Source: Flavobacterium sasangense DSM 21067 (GTDB taxonomy: Bacteria; Bacteroidota; Bacteroidia; Flavobacteriales; Flavobacteriaceae). From it: DNA of 34,238 nucleotides. The position numbers and the translations under genes are program-made. The stretch is from NCBI RefSeq assembly GCF_000686885.1, contig NZ_JMLU01000032.1:1-34238 (forward strand), written 5' to 3'. This document shows positions 9,229 through 17,135 of this stretch, in pieces. Under the pieces are notes generated by a model. The model was not told the DNA's origin. It searched no databases and saw only the letters and a list, made by a program, of their open reading frames with translations. Every line of letters starts with the position of its first letter. The stretch's first letter is position 1.

Positions 9229-9987
9229 ATGGCTAGACAGAAAGGCATAATTAAATTGAAAGGTACTATCGGAGATATTACTTTTTACAAAACGCAAGAT
9301 GGTCACTTAGCGAGAGAAAAAGGTGGAATTGATGCGAGCAGAATTGCGAGTGATCCTGCGTTTCAAAGAACTCGTGAGAATGGCTCCGAGTTTGGTAGAG
9401 CAGGAAAGGCAGGAAAAATGCTTAGAACCGCTTTACGACCATTACTTTTAAATTCTGCTGATGGTAGAATGGTTAGTAGATTAACGCAAGCGATGGTTAA
9501 AGTTATCCAAGCAGATACAACTAGTGATAGAGGTTTGCGAAACGTGATTGATGGAGAAGCTGAATTGTTATTTGGTTTTGAATTCAATATTCGTGGTAAG
9601 CTTGGAACCACTTTGTTTGCTCCGTTTGTGGCGACTATTGATAGAGCAGCAGGTGAAATTAAAGTGGATTTGGCATCTTTTATTCCTGCGAATATGATTG
9701 CTGCTCCTAGTGGAACTACTCACTATAAAATCATTTCTGGTGGAGCTGAAATTGATTTTGAAGCTGAAACGTATGTAGTTGCTACCTCGGAAACGGCAAT
9801 TTTGCCATGGGACGGAACTGCTACTGCTCCAATTAATCAAGTGAATGCGGTTACACCAGCTAGTACAAAACCTTTGTTTTTGGCTTTAGGTGTTGAGTTT
9901 TATCAACAGATTAATGGGCAAATGTATCCATTGAAAAATGGTGCTTTTAACCCATTATCGATTGCAAAAGTTGATAGCGGTGTATAA
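9229..9987 (+). CDS. MARQKG-family protein of unknown function, right paralogue
   Basis: This 252-aa protein is the better-preserved member of the pair. Residues 1-110 contain IKLKGTIGDITFYKTQDGHL, DPAFQRTRENGSEFGRAGKA and TALRPLL, a basic, helical region. Residues ~110-245 are rich in Ala, Thr and Val with FAPF, PSGTTHYKIIS and LGVEFYQQING, probably beta-sandwich. There is no signal peptide, membrane helix or catalytic motif. It leads a four-gene rightward run with DUF5675 and two tiny membrane proteins. That set (abundant-looking structural protein, phage-type DUF5675, holin-like peptides) is reminiscent of a phage-derived particle or lysis cassette, which is inference. The gene looks less AT-rich than the defence genes on either side, hinting at separate ancestry. 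Confidence 0.75.
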   Translation: MARQKGIIKLKGTIGDITFYKTQDGHLAREKGGIDASRIASDPAFQRTRENGSEFGRAGKAGKMLRTALRPLLLNSADGRMVSRLTQAMVKVIQADTTSDRGLRNVIDGEAELLFGFEFNIRGKLGTTLFAPFVATIDRAAGEIKVDLASFIPANMIAAPSGTTHYKIISGGAEIDFEAETYVVATSETAILPWDGTATAPINQVNAVTPASTKPLFLALGVEFYQQINGQMYPLKNGAFNPLSIAKVDSGV

Positions 9988-9988
9988 T

Positions 9989-10019
9989 CAGTATTCAGTC
10001 ACAGTTGACAGTATTCAGT
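9989..10019 (+). repeat. Direct repeat CAGTATTCAGT between two genes
   Basis: CAGTATTCAGT occurs at 9989-9999 and 10009-10019 (20-bp period) in the 33-bp gap between the MARQKG-family and DUF5675 genes. CAGTATTCAG recurs inside the hairpin at 12112-12198 and a near copy inside 11795-11875. It abuts the ATG at 10021, so it could influence translation. Confidence 0.6.
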
Positions 10020-10020
10020 A

Positions 10021-10422
10021 ATGGTACTTTTATTAACTAGAACTTATTTCCCTGAAGGAACCAATGGTAAACTCGAATGCGAAGGTAAATTGATTTGTCA
10101 TACAATTGAATTGCCTTGGAGAATGAACCGAAAGAGAGTTTCCTGTATTCCGGAAGGGAAATATTTTATTAGAAAGCGATATAGTAAGAAATTTAGATGG
10201 CATTTAGAAGTGGTAGATGTTGAAAATAGAAGTTTGATTTTATTTCATCCTGCTAATAATGCTATGAAAGAATTAAATGGTTGTATCGCTCCCGTTACTA
10301 AGCTTTCTGGACCAGGTTTAGGTTTACTATCAAGAAAAGCTTTTGAGAAGCTTAAAACTTTAGTTTATAAAATCTTAGACAGACAAGAAGTTGTTGAATT
10401 ATTAATTATTTCTAAATTATAA
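10021..10422 (+). CDS. DUF5675 family protein
   Basis: This 133-aa protein matches DUF5675, a family common in phages and phage-like elements. Seen here are TYFPEGTNGKLE, CHTIELPWRMNRKRVSCIPE, EGKYFI, LILFHPANNAMKELNGCIAP, and a Gly-rich segment near residue 100. The conserved H/T-E-P and C..P.G.Y pattern and the HPGN/HPAN...GCI block look like a cysteine- or histidine-based hydrolase site, and some relatives resemble L,D-transpeptidase-type folds; the biochemical role is not established to my knowledge. It lies 33 bp after the MARQKG-family gene and 3 bp before the next small gene, so the four genes probably form one operon. The mirrored left half has no copy. Confidence 0.8.
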   Translation: MVLLLTRTYFPEGTNGKLECEGKLICHTIELPWRMNRKRVSCIPEGKYFIRKRYSKKFRWHLEVVDVENRSLILFHPANNAMKELNGCIAPVTKLSGPGLGLLSRKAFEKLKTLVYKILDRQEVVELLIISKL

Positions 10423-10425
10423 ATC

Positions 10426-10641
10426 ATGAAAAAGATATTGAATCGAGTTTCAGCTCCTATACCAAAGTTTTTTAAAGTGCTTCGAACTGTTGGTTTGACT
10501 TTGGCTGCTGTTGGTGGAACTATTTTGGCTGCTCCAGTTGCTTTGCCCACAATTGTTATTACTATTGGTGGATATGTTGCAGTAGCTGGTGGAGTTTTGA
10601 CAGCTGCAAGTCAGTTGACCACAACGAATGACAGCGAATAA
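10426..10641 (+). CDS. Small two-helix membrane protein (71 aa), holin-like
   Basis: A Lys/Arg-rich N-terminus (MKKILNRVSAPIPKFFKVLR) is followed by two Gly/Ala/Val-rich hydrophobic stretches, roughly residues 22-43 and 45-62, and a polar tail TTTNDSE. Size, positive N-terminus and two helices resemble phage holins, but such features are not specific. Only 3 nt separate it from the DUF5675 stop, and 10 nt lie between its stop and the next small gene. I know no named family. Confidence 0.65.
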   Translation: MKKILNRVSAPIPKFFKVLRTVGLTLAAVGGTILAAPVALPTIVITIGGYVAVAGGVLTAASQLTTTNDSE

Positions 10642-10651
10642 CCATACTTTA

Positions 10652-10804
10652 ATGGGTACAGCTGGAGGCACATTTTTAAGTATTGTTCCGAATATTCAAT
10701 CTGAAGATATTGCCAAAACGGTTATCTTAGCTACCGTTGGAGCAATTGTTAGTTTTACAATTTCGTTACTGCTTAAAAGCCTTAACAGGAAGCACAAAAA
10801 ATAA
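10652..10804 (+). CDS. Small single-helix membrane protein (50 aa)
   Basis: Fifty residues begin MGTAGGTFLSIVPNIQSEDI, followed by one hydrophobic helix AKTVILATVGAIVSFTISLL and a basic tail KSLNRKHKK, giving a one-pass protein with a positively charged end. It closes the DUF5675 operon, 42 nt before a strong terminator. Reality is supported by a diverged copy at 26527-26697 that keeps the reading frame and the DIAKTVIL and FTISLLL blocks, followed by the same kind of terminator. The function is unknown; a holin or antiholin partner is one possibility. Confidence 0.7.
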   Translation: MGTAGGTFLSIVPNIQSEDIAKTVILATVGAIVSFTISLLLKSLNRKHKK

Positions 10805-10845
10805 GTTTAGCCCTAGTTGTGGTGACCTTTGGGTTAAATAAAATG

Positions 10846-10869
10846 AAGCCTAGTCGTAAGACCAGGCTT
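10846..10869. terminator. Bidirectional terminator closing the DUF5675 operon
   Basis: AAGCCTAGTC and GACCAGGCTT form a ten-base stem with one mismatch around GTAA, with T-rich sequence following. It separates the rightward operon (ends 10804) from the leftward DUF6943-like gene (ends 10873). A related terminator sits at 26718-26748. Confidence 0.75.
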
Positions 10870-10872
10870 TAT

Positions 10873-11295
10873 TTATTTATTGCAATAGCGGTATAAAATT
10901 ACCCTACGCATATCGTTAATTAGATTGATGTTTTGATGAAATTGATTTTCTTTTTGTTCTAAAATTTTCAAAGCTTCAACGTGTTTTACATGCTCTTCAT
11001 GTTCTGCCATTAATGCTTTAGATTTTGGGAAAAATTCTTTTTTGAAATCAGGTAACCTTAAAAATGGAATTACTGAACCTACTAAATATTGATGCCAAAA
11101 CTTTGTTTTCCATAGACTATAAGCAATGAAATATACATTTTCTAAATCTTCATCATTTTTAAAGATAATAACAAAGCTGTTTGTAAATGGTTCTTTTTGA
11201 GGTTTTCCACTATTTAACCCTTTGTTTAGAATAAATAGATGTGGTTGTGGGTAAAACGTTCCTTTCTGATGGGTTTTAATAATATAGTTTAACAT
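10873..11295 (-). CDS. DUF6943-like protein, right copy
   Basis: A 140-aa paralogue of the protein at 6424-6849. The shared blocks are LNKGLNSGKPQKEPFTNSF, YSLWKTKFWHQYLVGSVIPF, FKKEF, and a helical end NDMRRVILYRYC. The most constant part is residues ~27-95, while the helical C-terminal third diverges. It faces inward from the right arm, behind a long conserved leader (11296-11790), exactly mirroring the left copy. There are no membrane segments or catalytic motifs that I can name. Keeping two divergent copies open suggests each is functional. Confidence 0.8.
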   Translation of the reverse strand: MLNYIIKTHQKGTFYPQPHLFILNKGLNSGKPQKEPFTNSFVIIFKNDEDLENVYFIAYSLWKTKFWHQYLVGSVIPFLRLPDFKKEFFPKSKALMAEHEEHVKHVEALKILEQKENQFHQNINLINDMRRVILYRYCNK

Positions 11296-11790
11296 GGCTT
11301 CCGATTTTAAATATTAGCTTCTCTTTTGCTCTTATTTTCATCTGAAATACTGGATTGCTTCACTACGCTTCGCCCATTAAAATTTTTCAAAAGAAAAAAA
11401 GAAAAAAAAGAAAGCCATTCGTCTAGTGGAGGGTTTCAAAAAAGCAAGTTTTTTTTAAAAAATACTACCACCCTAATTCGTCCTTTGGAAGACGGAATTT
11501 GTTGCTTGGCAGAAAAGTTGTTTTGAAAACGCATAGGTGGTGGAGATTTTTTAAAAAACCCGCAGGGCTTGAACTTGCTTTTTTGTAAACCCGGAACTTA
11601 CTTTTGCTCTCTTTTTTTTTATTTTATTTTTTTTATTTCGGAGCAGGATTTTTCTTTGGAAGTCGGATTTTTTTTGTTTCGGAGACGGGTCGTCTTGCAA
11701 GGGTTTCAAATTTTGGGGCTGGATGAAAAAACCAAAATCGATTAAAATGCTTTTTATCCAGAACCGAAATTTGAAACTCTTGCTGCACTG
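11296..11790 (-). other. Conserved non-coding leader of right DUF6943-like gene
   Basis: Mirror counterpart of 5928-6423. It keeps the cttcgccc block, the thymine/adenine-rich tract, the domain 11437-11585 closed by CAAAAAAGCAAGTT / AACTTGCTTTTTTG, the CGTCTTG block near 11689 and the fttcaaatttt-type block near 11705-11720 and 11770. The closing stems are identical between arms, although the interior differs in length (141 against 149 bp), as expected for a structured element. No gene is seen. Confidence 0.6.
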
Positions 11791-11794
11791 TTTG

Positions 11795-11875
11795 ATTTTT
11801 TGTGGTGCCTGGAAGTGCTCAGTATGCAGAAATTAGTGTTCAGTTGTTTCGGAGATGGGAAGCACCTCAAAAAAA
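11795..11875. repeat. Hairpin repeat, right-arm inner copy
   Basis: tttttgtggtgcct (about 11796-11810) pairs with aagcacctcaaaaaaa (11860-11875). The loop contains cagtatgcag and cagttgtttcggagatggg. It is a tandem relative of 12112-12198 and an inverted relative of 5835-5927. Confidence 0.7.
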
Positions 11876-11927
11876 CAATGCAAATACTACCGAGTGCGTT
11901 GGCAGTAGCGAAAGCAAGTGTATGGTT

Positions 11928-12093
11928 TTTTGATTTGTTTGCACTCACTTTCTGATTGCTTTTTTGGGTGCTGATGCTTGACTTATGTTTAAATTGAAAG
12001 ACTTGAAGTTTTATGTATTTTTCTTAGAAGCTCTTAAAGCATCAGCAACCGGAAAGCAATTGCTACTTCATGTTCTGACAAATCAAAAAAACA
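11928..12093. repeat. Very long hairpin between the two repeat copies
   Basis: Three nested stems are visible. The outer is ttttttgatttgt (from ~11928) with acaaatcaaaaaa (12079-12091). The middle is gattgcttt (11954-11962) with aaagcaat (12053-12060). The inner is tgctgatgctt (11969-11979) with aagcatcagca (12037-12047). The stretch has no gene. Confidence 0.65.
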
Positions 12094-12111
12094 TACTATT
12101 GCTGGGCAATT

Positions 12112-12198
12112 TTATCTTTTGAGGGTGCTTGAAAGTGTTCAGTATTCAGATTATAGTGTACAGTTGTTTCGTAGATGGGAAGCACCTTCAAAAGATAA
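12112..12198. repeat. Hairpin repeat, right-arm outer copy
   Basis: Nineteen-base arms 12112-12130 and 12180-12198 differ at one base. The loop carries cagtattcag and cagttgtttcgtagatggg, nearly the same as in 11795-11875. Both copies are followed by aatgcaaa(c/t)actaccg. Confidence 0.75.
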
Positions 12199-12326
12199 TG
12201 CAAACACTACCGCTTTAAACACACAGCTGATAAAAACAATTGATGAATTTCCTACGAAGTGATAAATTTCTTTTTAAGCAGAAACGTTCTTATGAAAACA
12301 CGAAGTAAGACCCGCGAAGCCACGTG

Positions 12327-12365
12327 TTTTTGGTAGCTGGGTGGTGCGAGGAAAGCTGCCAAAAA
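12327..12365. repeat. Hairpin TTTTTGGTAGCT / AGCTGCCAAAAA
   Basis: Twelve-base arms with one wobble pair enclose a 15-nt loop. Part of a ~370-bp structured, gene-free segment (12290-12660). The string just before it (gcgaagccacgtgttttt) recurs loosely at ~12532 (gcgaagcgtacgtgttttt). Confidence 0.55.
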
Positions 12366-12410
12366 TGTGTGGCTGGAGCGGGGCTTTTGAGCGTGGGGTG
12401 AGCGGCTTTT

Positions 12411-12494
12411 TTACATAATGTTATTATAGGGCAATGCACCATCTTGTTTTGGAGCACTCTTTTCTTTATTGCCCTATAATGCCACATTATGTAA
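12411..12494. repeat. 84-bp hairpin with two perfect stem segments
   Basis: The outer stem TTACATAATG (12411-12420) pairs with CATTATGTAA (12485-12494). The inner stem ATTATAGGGCAAT (12423-12435) pairs perfectly with ATTGCCCTATAAT (12468-12480). There is no poly-T tail, so it is not a standard terminator. Confidence 0.75.
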
Positions 12495-12568
12495 CTAAGC
12501 TTTGGAGAAAAAATTATTGGCATGAGTTGCGAAGCGTACGTGTTTTTGTTTTGTGCGATGGACAAGCT

Positions 12569-12630
12569 CTTTGACTAATGGCTTATTGGATTTTAAATAA
12601 TAAACAAAACGTTCTAGCCATTAGGCAAAG
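12569..12630. repeat. Hairpin CTTTGACTAATGGCT / AGCCATTAGGCAAAG
   Basis: Fifteen-base arms (12569-12583, 12616-12630) have one mismatch. An outer gtttttgt / acaaaaac pair (about 12542 and 12652) extends it. It is the last large palindrome before the right terminal repeat. Confidence 0.65.
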
Positions 12631-12756
12631 TGCTTGATGTGCGTTGGGACAAAAACCATGACAGTAATTTTTTTGGAGCGTTGGGAAGGAGTGGCAATTG
12701 GAAACTAAAACTTCATTTACCACTAAACGAAAAAGTATTCTTGTGATTAAAAATGA

Positions 12757-12840
12757 AATTAGCGAAATGAAGCAAACAAATAACTGGCTTTAGGAATACT
12801 TGGACTAAAGACGGTTTTTGTGCAGTCTGAATGAGATAAT
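12757..12840 (-). repeat. Right terminal inverted repeat of the mirror element
   Basis: Inverted match of 5120-5202 at about 90% identity (five substitutions plus a short indel region and one further change). It ends 58 bp before the stop codon of the leftward gene at 12899-13996. Confidence 0.85.
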
Positions 12841-12898
12841 GAATTTTTAAATTTGCTGGGATTGCTAGGATACTTTCTAGATTCCTATTTCGAAAGTA

Positions 12899-13996
12899 CT
12901 AAAAAAATGTAATCAATTTTAATTTGTTTTCTTCTGGTTGATAATGAAGTGTTATTTGACATTTGACTTTTTCTTTTGAATATAGAACCTCTAATTCAAT
13001 AATCACATTAAATTTAATTACTTTATATTCTCTTAACTCTGACATTTCATAAATGTAGTTATCTTTTATTTTTTCTTTTATTAATTTTTCAAAATCTTTG
13101 ATTGTATAGTTTTCTAATTGTGCTTTTTTGAGTTTACCACCTTTTGTAGTTATAAGATAATCAAACTTTTGCTCTTCAATTTCAATATTGAGTTTTTCTA
13201 AATCGGTAACAATGGGTGTTATGGCATTTAAAGCAATTTGAGTGTCTAAACTATATCCTTTTAAATCCTCACGTTCAATTTTATAAGATAAAAACAAATC
13301 ATAGTAAAGACTTGGAATACTTTTGATTGAAAAGTTATTGCTGTCAAAAGGTAATCCTTGGGTATTTTCATTTGTTTCCCAGTCCTCATCTTCATAAGGA
13401 AGAATTACTTCTTTATTGTTTACAATGGCTACTTTACATAAAATGAATGACAACATTGTTTTAAGATTCGTCTGAGTAGTTGTATCAAGAAATCCAACAT
13501 ATGGTTCATAGTAACTTAATTGATGATGAAATTTATTAAAAAAAGTGTTTGAAAGATTATTAATATAAACTATATAGCAGTCATTTATGTTTAAGAAATT
13601 TGTATTCTTTTCTGATATTAATTCCTCAAAAAAAACATCTTTCCAATAGTGAAAATTTTGATCAATGATTAAATCCCCTGAAAGAATACTATGTTTTGTC
13701 TTTTTATCAAATATTGGAATTACTTTGTCAAAAACTTCATAACCATACCAAGCGGATTTTACTTTTGAACTATCAAAAACAAGAGCGATTTCTTTTTTGT
13801 TGATATTGGGTGTTAATGCATTCCTTAAATCTTTGTACTCTATTCTCTTTTTTGAATGTAAATTTTCAATGAAATGATTAAAAGCTTGCTGAATAGCCTC
13901 ATACATTTGCTTATCGGAAAGTTTGAAATTTTCTTTCATAACTTCCAAATAAAAATTTTCTCTAGATTCTAAAGTAAAGATTGTTTTGTTTGACAT
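12899..13996 (-). CDS. Unknown 365-aa protein, distal gene of the RM operon
   Basis: I do not recognise a family. The protein is soluble, charged, and rich in Lys, Asn, Ile and Glu. The N-terminal half has helical segments (SDKQMYEAIQQAFNHFIENL) and aromatic-rich strands (FHHQLSYYEPYVGFLDTTTQ). The C-terminal ~110 residues look like a compact alpha/beta domain with KFDYLITTKGGKLKKAQLEN and alternating-hydrophobic strands up to the end. It follows hsdR by 34 bp on the same strand, so it is probably co-transcribed as the seventh gene. Possible roles are an anti-restriction guard, an accessory defence factor or an unrelated passenger. An inverted TACTTTC/GAAAGTA pair at 12871-12898 just after its stop may help terminate the transcript. 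Confidence 0.65.
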   Translation of the reverse strand: MSNKTIFTLESRENFYLEVMKENFKLSDKQMYEAIQQAFNHFIENLHSKKRIEYKDLRNALTPNINKKEIALVFDSSKVKSAWYGYEVFDKVIPIFDKKTKHSILSGDLIIDQNFHYWKDVFFEELISEKNTNFLNINDCYIVYINNLSNTFFNKFHHQLSYYEPYVGFLDTTTQTNLKTMLSFILCKVAIVNNKEVILPYEDEDWETNENTQGLPFDSNNFSIKSIPSLYYDLFLSYKIEREDLKGYSLDTQIALNAITPIVTDLEKLNIEIEEQKFDYLITTKGGKLKKAQLENYTIKDFEKLIKEKIKDNYIYEMSELREYKVIKFNVIIELEVLYSKEKVKCQITLHYQPEENKLKLITFF

Positions 13997-14030
13997 AACC
14001 TGTTATCCCTCCGATGTTGTAAAATAACTT

Positions 14031-17000
14031 TTATATCTGCCCTCCAACACCTTTAAATTTCTCCACAAATTCAACAATTTTCTGGTAAACACTTTTCTTT
14101 TTAGTCAAATACTGAGGATTTAAAGGACTCATTTTCGGTAATAGGGCATTCAGTTCTGTTCCAGTATCAGTGGCAAATTCTCGTTTTAATGAGTTAGCAA
14201 TGTATCTTTTTGCTTCTTCTTCATTTAAATTTTCATCTGTAATTAATTCTGAAGCTTCTTTTTTCTGCTTATCTTGAGCATATTTGAAGAATGAATCTAT
14301 CACATTAGCTTTGTCTTGAATGATTTCCAAATCTGTTTCATTTATGAAATCTACCACTAAACTTTCTTTAGCTCTGTTACCAATACTTGCACGAATTACT
14401 CTACGGATTTCTTCAATTAAAGTAGCTTTATCCTTATTCTTTTTATTATGCTCAAAAATTAATTCAAGGATATAATCAAGATTAATTTCTTGTGATTTTA
14501 ATAAGTCTATTTCAAAAACTACATCATCCCAATCAATATTCGATTCTTCAGCTTCTTTGCCACTTTTTTCTCGTCTTAACCATTCACGAATATCATTATA
14601 GGTGGAGCGATAATCTTGAATCGTTCGTTCAGGTAATAAACTTATCTCTTGCATTACTGCAATATCGTTGTCTGATACAAAGTAAGTTTCTTTAAATTCC
14701 TGGATTGCTTGAGCATCATTTATATCAATTGTTTGAAAAGCTTTTAAATTGGTGAACTCATCATAATTCTGCAGGATGTTTTCTACTCGTAAATACTCTC
14801 CAAATAATTTTGAGAATTCTTTTTTGTCTTTTTCAGTTACAATTTCATCGGGATTCGGGAACTTTCCATTTAAGTCATTTACTACCTCTATGAAACCTCT
14901 ACGTGCATGTCCTGTTGCAATGTCTGTAAAACCTTCTAAATATTCTTTGTAGCTTTTTTCAAGTACTACGTTTTTAGTGTTTTTATCACCAAACAACGTT
15001 ATGGCATCTACAGTAGCTGTTTCTAAATCTCTGAAAGTAATGATGTTTCCAAAGGTTTTTGTAGCATCATAAATACGATTAGTACGAGAAAAAGCTTGCA
15101 TTAAACCATGATAACGCAGGTTCTTGTCTACAAATAAGGTATTCAATGTTGGAGCATCAAAACCTGTAAGAAACATACCAACTACAATTATCAAGTCTAT
15201 TTCTTTATTTTTTACACGTTTTGCAAGATCCCGGTAATAGTTTTGAAACTCTTTACTTTCAACACCAAAACTAGTTTTAAACATAGCATTGTAGTCGTTT
15301 ATAGCAGCTGTTAAAAATTCCTTGGCACTACTATCCAATGCAGTTGGTTCAAAATTTTCATCGACAATTTCACCAATAGCACTTTGCTCTTCATTGGCAG
15401 CATAAGAGAATATCGTTACTATTCTTAATGGTTTTTCACTTTCTTTTTGTAGGCGATTTAATTCTTCGTAATAACATTTGGCTGCATCAACACTACTCAC
15501 TGCAAACATGGCATTAAAACCTTTGTTGGTACCTTGATTTCTATGCGTTTTAATTCTAAAATTCTTATGAATGTATTGCGAAACTTCTTTAATACGTGCA
15601 GGATGTAAAAATGCTCTTTTATTTTCTGCAGCCGTTAATTTCTTTTCATCAATCTCTGTTTCTATGCTTTTAAATTGTGGACGAACATCATTGTAATCTA
15701 CTTTGAATTTCAATACTTTTTCATCTCTAATCGCATCTGTTATTACATAAGAATGTAACTCACGACCAAATACACTAGCTGTAGTTTCAGCACCTAAAGC
15801 ATTTTGAGGAAAAATTGGAGTACCTGTAAATCCAAATTGGTAGAATTTTTTGAACTTCTTATTAAGGTTTTTTTGAGCTTCTCCAAACTGAGAACGATGT
15901 GCTTCATCAAAAATGAAAACTACTTGTTTTTCATAAATAGCCAAATCACTCTCCGTTTTCATAAGATTGTTGAGCTTTTGAATAGTGGTGACAATAATTT
16001 TATTATCGTCTTTCTCTAAGTTCCTCTTTAATCCTGCTGTACTATCTGAACCGTTAACACTATCCGGTGAAAAACGTTGGTATTCTTTCATGGTTTGAAA
16101 GTCCAAATCTTTACGGTCCACTACAAAGAATACTTTATCAATGAAATCTAATTCAGTGGCCAAACGAGCCGCTTTAAAACTTGTCAATGTTTTTCCGGAA
16201 CCAGTTGTGTGCCAAATATAGCCACCGCTTTCTACTTTAGACCAAATTTTAGCTTGAAATGAACTTTGAATTTTCCATAACATTCTTTCAGTAGCTGCAA
16301 TTTGATACGGTCGCATAATAAGCAAGGTATCACTTGTATCAAAAACTGAATAGGTTAGCAATACGTTTAACAACGTGCGTTTTTCAAAAAATGTTGTCGT
16401 AAAATCTTTAAGATCTTTAATCAGTGTATTGTCGGCTTTTGCCCAGTTCATGGTAAAGTCGAAACTGTTTTTGTTTCGTTCTACAGTGTTAGCAAAATAG
16501 CGGCTGTCCGTACCATTGGAAATCACAAAAATTTGCAAGTACTTAAAGAGAGAATTAGAACTATTTAAACTCTCCTTGGTATAGCGATGTACCTGGTTAA
16601 ATGCTTCACGAATGGCTACACCTCGTTTTTTTAATTCTACTTGAACTAAAGGCAAGCCGTTGACTAAAATGGTCACATCATAACGATTGGCATGCGTTCC
16701 TTTTTGTTCAAACTGTTTAATAACCTGTACTTTATTACGAGCTATATTTTTTTTATCTACCAGATAAATATTTTGGATATGTCCATCGTCAAAAACAAAA
16801 TCGTAGATATAATTCTCATGAATTTTTCGGGTTTTTTCAATCAAGTTATCGCTTGGCTTATCTAAGTATTCTTCTAAAAAACGGGTCCATTCGCTATCTG
16901 AAAACTCCATGCTGTTGAGTGCTTGCAATTGCACTCTTGCATTAGCTAATAGAGTTTGTGTAGTGTTTAGGTTTGGATTTTCATAGCCTTGATTGATTAA

Positions 17001-17135
17001 ATCTTGGATAAATTCTGTTTCAAGAGCCGCCTCCGTTTGATAAACCGTAGGTGGTTCATTTACCTCTGAATACTTGGTATATTTATCTAAAACAATAAAA
17101 TTGTTCGATTCTGCTATGGTTTTAAATTGTGTCAT
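14031..17135 (-). CDS. hsdR: Type I restriction enzyme R subunit (HsdR)
   Basis: At 1034 aa this is the ATP-driven translocase and nuclease of a type I restriction complex (2R:2M:1S), which pulls in unmethylated DNA and cuts far from the site. The N-terminal nuclease domain shows D153 in YDVTILVNG and E167-x-K169 in VELKKRG, the PD-(D/E)XK core. The helicase part has Walker A TGSGKT at 311-316, DEAH at 410-413, then FGFTGTPIF and the second RecA domain with [10 protein letters not shown] and RTNRIYD. Length and motif order fit type IC enzymes such as EcoR124I. The start at 17135 lies inside the end of the PrrC-like gene (14-nt overlap), suggesting coupled translation. All key residues are present, so it should be active. 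Confidence 0.95.
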   Translation of the reverse strand: MTQFKTIAESNNFIVLDKYTKYSEVNEPPTVYQTEAALETEFIQDLINQGYENPNLNTTQTLLANARVQLQALNSMEFSDSEWTRFLEEYLDKPSDNLIEKTRKIHENYIYDFVFDDGHIQNIYLVDKKNIARNKVQVIKQFEQKGTHANRYDVTILVNGLPLVQVELKKRGVAIREAFNQVHRYTKESLNSSNSLFKYLQIFVISNGTDSRYFANTVERNKNSFDFTMNWAKADNTLIKDLKDFTTTFFEKRTLLNVLLTYSVFDTSDTLLIMRPYQIAATERMLWKIQSSFQAKIWSKVESGGYIWHTTGSGKTLTSFKAARLATELDFIDKVFFVVDRKDLDFQTMKEYQRFSPDSVNGSDSTAGLKRNLEKDDNKIIVTTIQKLNNLMKTESDLAIYEKQVVFIFDEAHRSQFGEAQKNLNKKFKKFYQFGFTGTPIFPQNALGAETTASVFGRELHSYVITDAIRDEKVLKFKVDYNDVRPQFKSIETEIDEKKLTAAENKRAFLHPARIKEVSQYIHKNFRIKTHRNQGTNKGFNAMFAVSSVDAAKCYYEELNRLQKESEKPLRIVTIFSYAANEEQSAIGEIVDENFEPTALDSSAKEFLTAAINDYNAMFKTSFGVESKEFQNYYRDLAKRVKNKEIDLIIVVGMFLTGFDAPTLNTLFVDKNLRYHGLMQAFSRTNRIYDATKTFGNIITFRDLETATVDAITLFGDKNTKNVVLEKSYKEYLEGFTDIATGHARRGFIEVVNDLNGKFPNPDEIVTEKDKKEFSKLFGEYLRVENILQNYDEFTNLKAFQTIDINDAQAIQEFKETYFVSDNDIAVMQEISLLPERTIQDYRSTYNDIREWLRREKSGKEAEESNIDWDDVVFEIDLLKSQEINLDYILELIFEHNKKNKDKATLIEEIRRVIRASIGNRAKESLVVDFINETDLEIIQDKANVIDSFFKYAQDKQKKEASELITDENLNEEEAKRYIANSLKREFATDTGTELNALLPKMSPLNPQYLTKKKSVYQKIVEFVEKFKGVGGQI

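Larger units (their letters stand above)
5120..12840. mobile_element. Mirror-symmetric element bounded by ~84-bp inverted repeats
   Basis: The block begins 8 bp after the GNAT stop and ends 58 bp before the RM operon's distal gene. Its order is: terminal repeat, palindromes, conserved leader, DUF6943-like gene (rightward), MAKQKG-family gene (leftward), thermonuclease, small HTH-like gene, MARQKG-family gene (rightward), DUF5675, two membrane peptides, DUF6943-like gene (leftward), conserved leader, palindromes, terminal repeat. The two halves are inverted, diverged copies of one module. The left half lacks the DUF5675 and membrane-peptide genes. No recombinase is visible inside. It could be an integrated element, an inverted dimer, or two nearby insertions of one element in opposite orientation. 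Confidence 0.65.

Noticed and set aside
9363..9840. Leftward frames of 82 and 90 codons within the MARQKG-family gene
   Set aside because: They are antisense shadows of a well-supported gene with conserved paralogue.
10450..10671. Leftward 73-codon frame across the holin-like gene
   Set aside because: Ser/Asn-rich antisense translation of an Ala/Val/Gly-rich membrane protein, with no independent support.
11326..12565. Open frames of 64-91 codons in the right arm
   Set aside because: They coincide with hairpins and repeats, and no frame is shared with the left arm.
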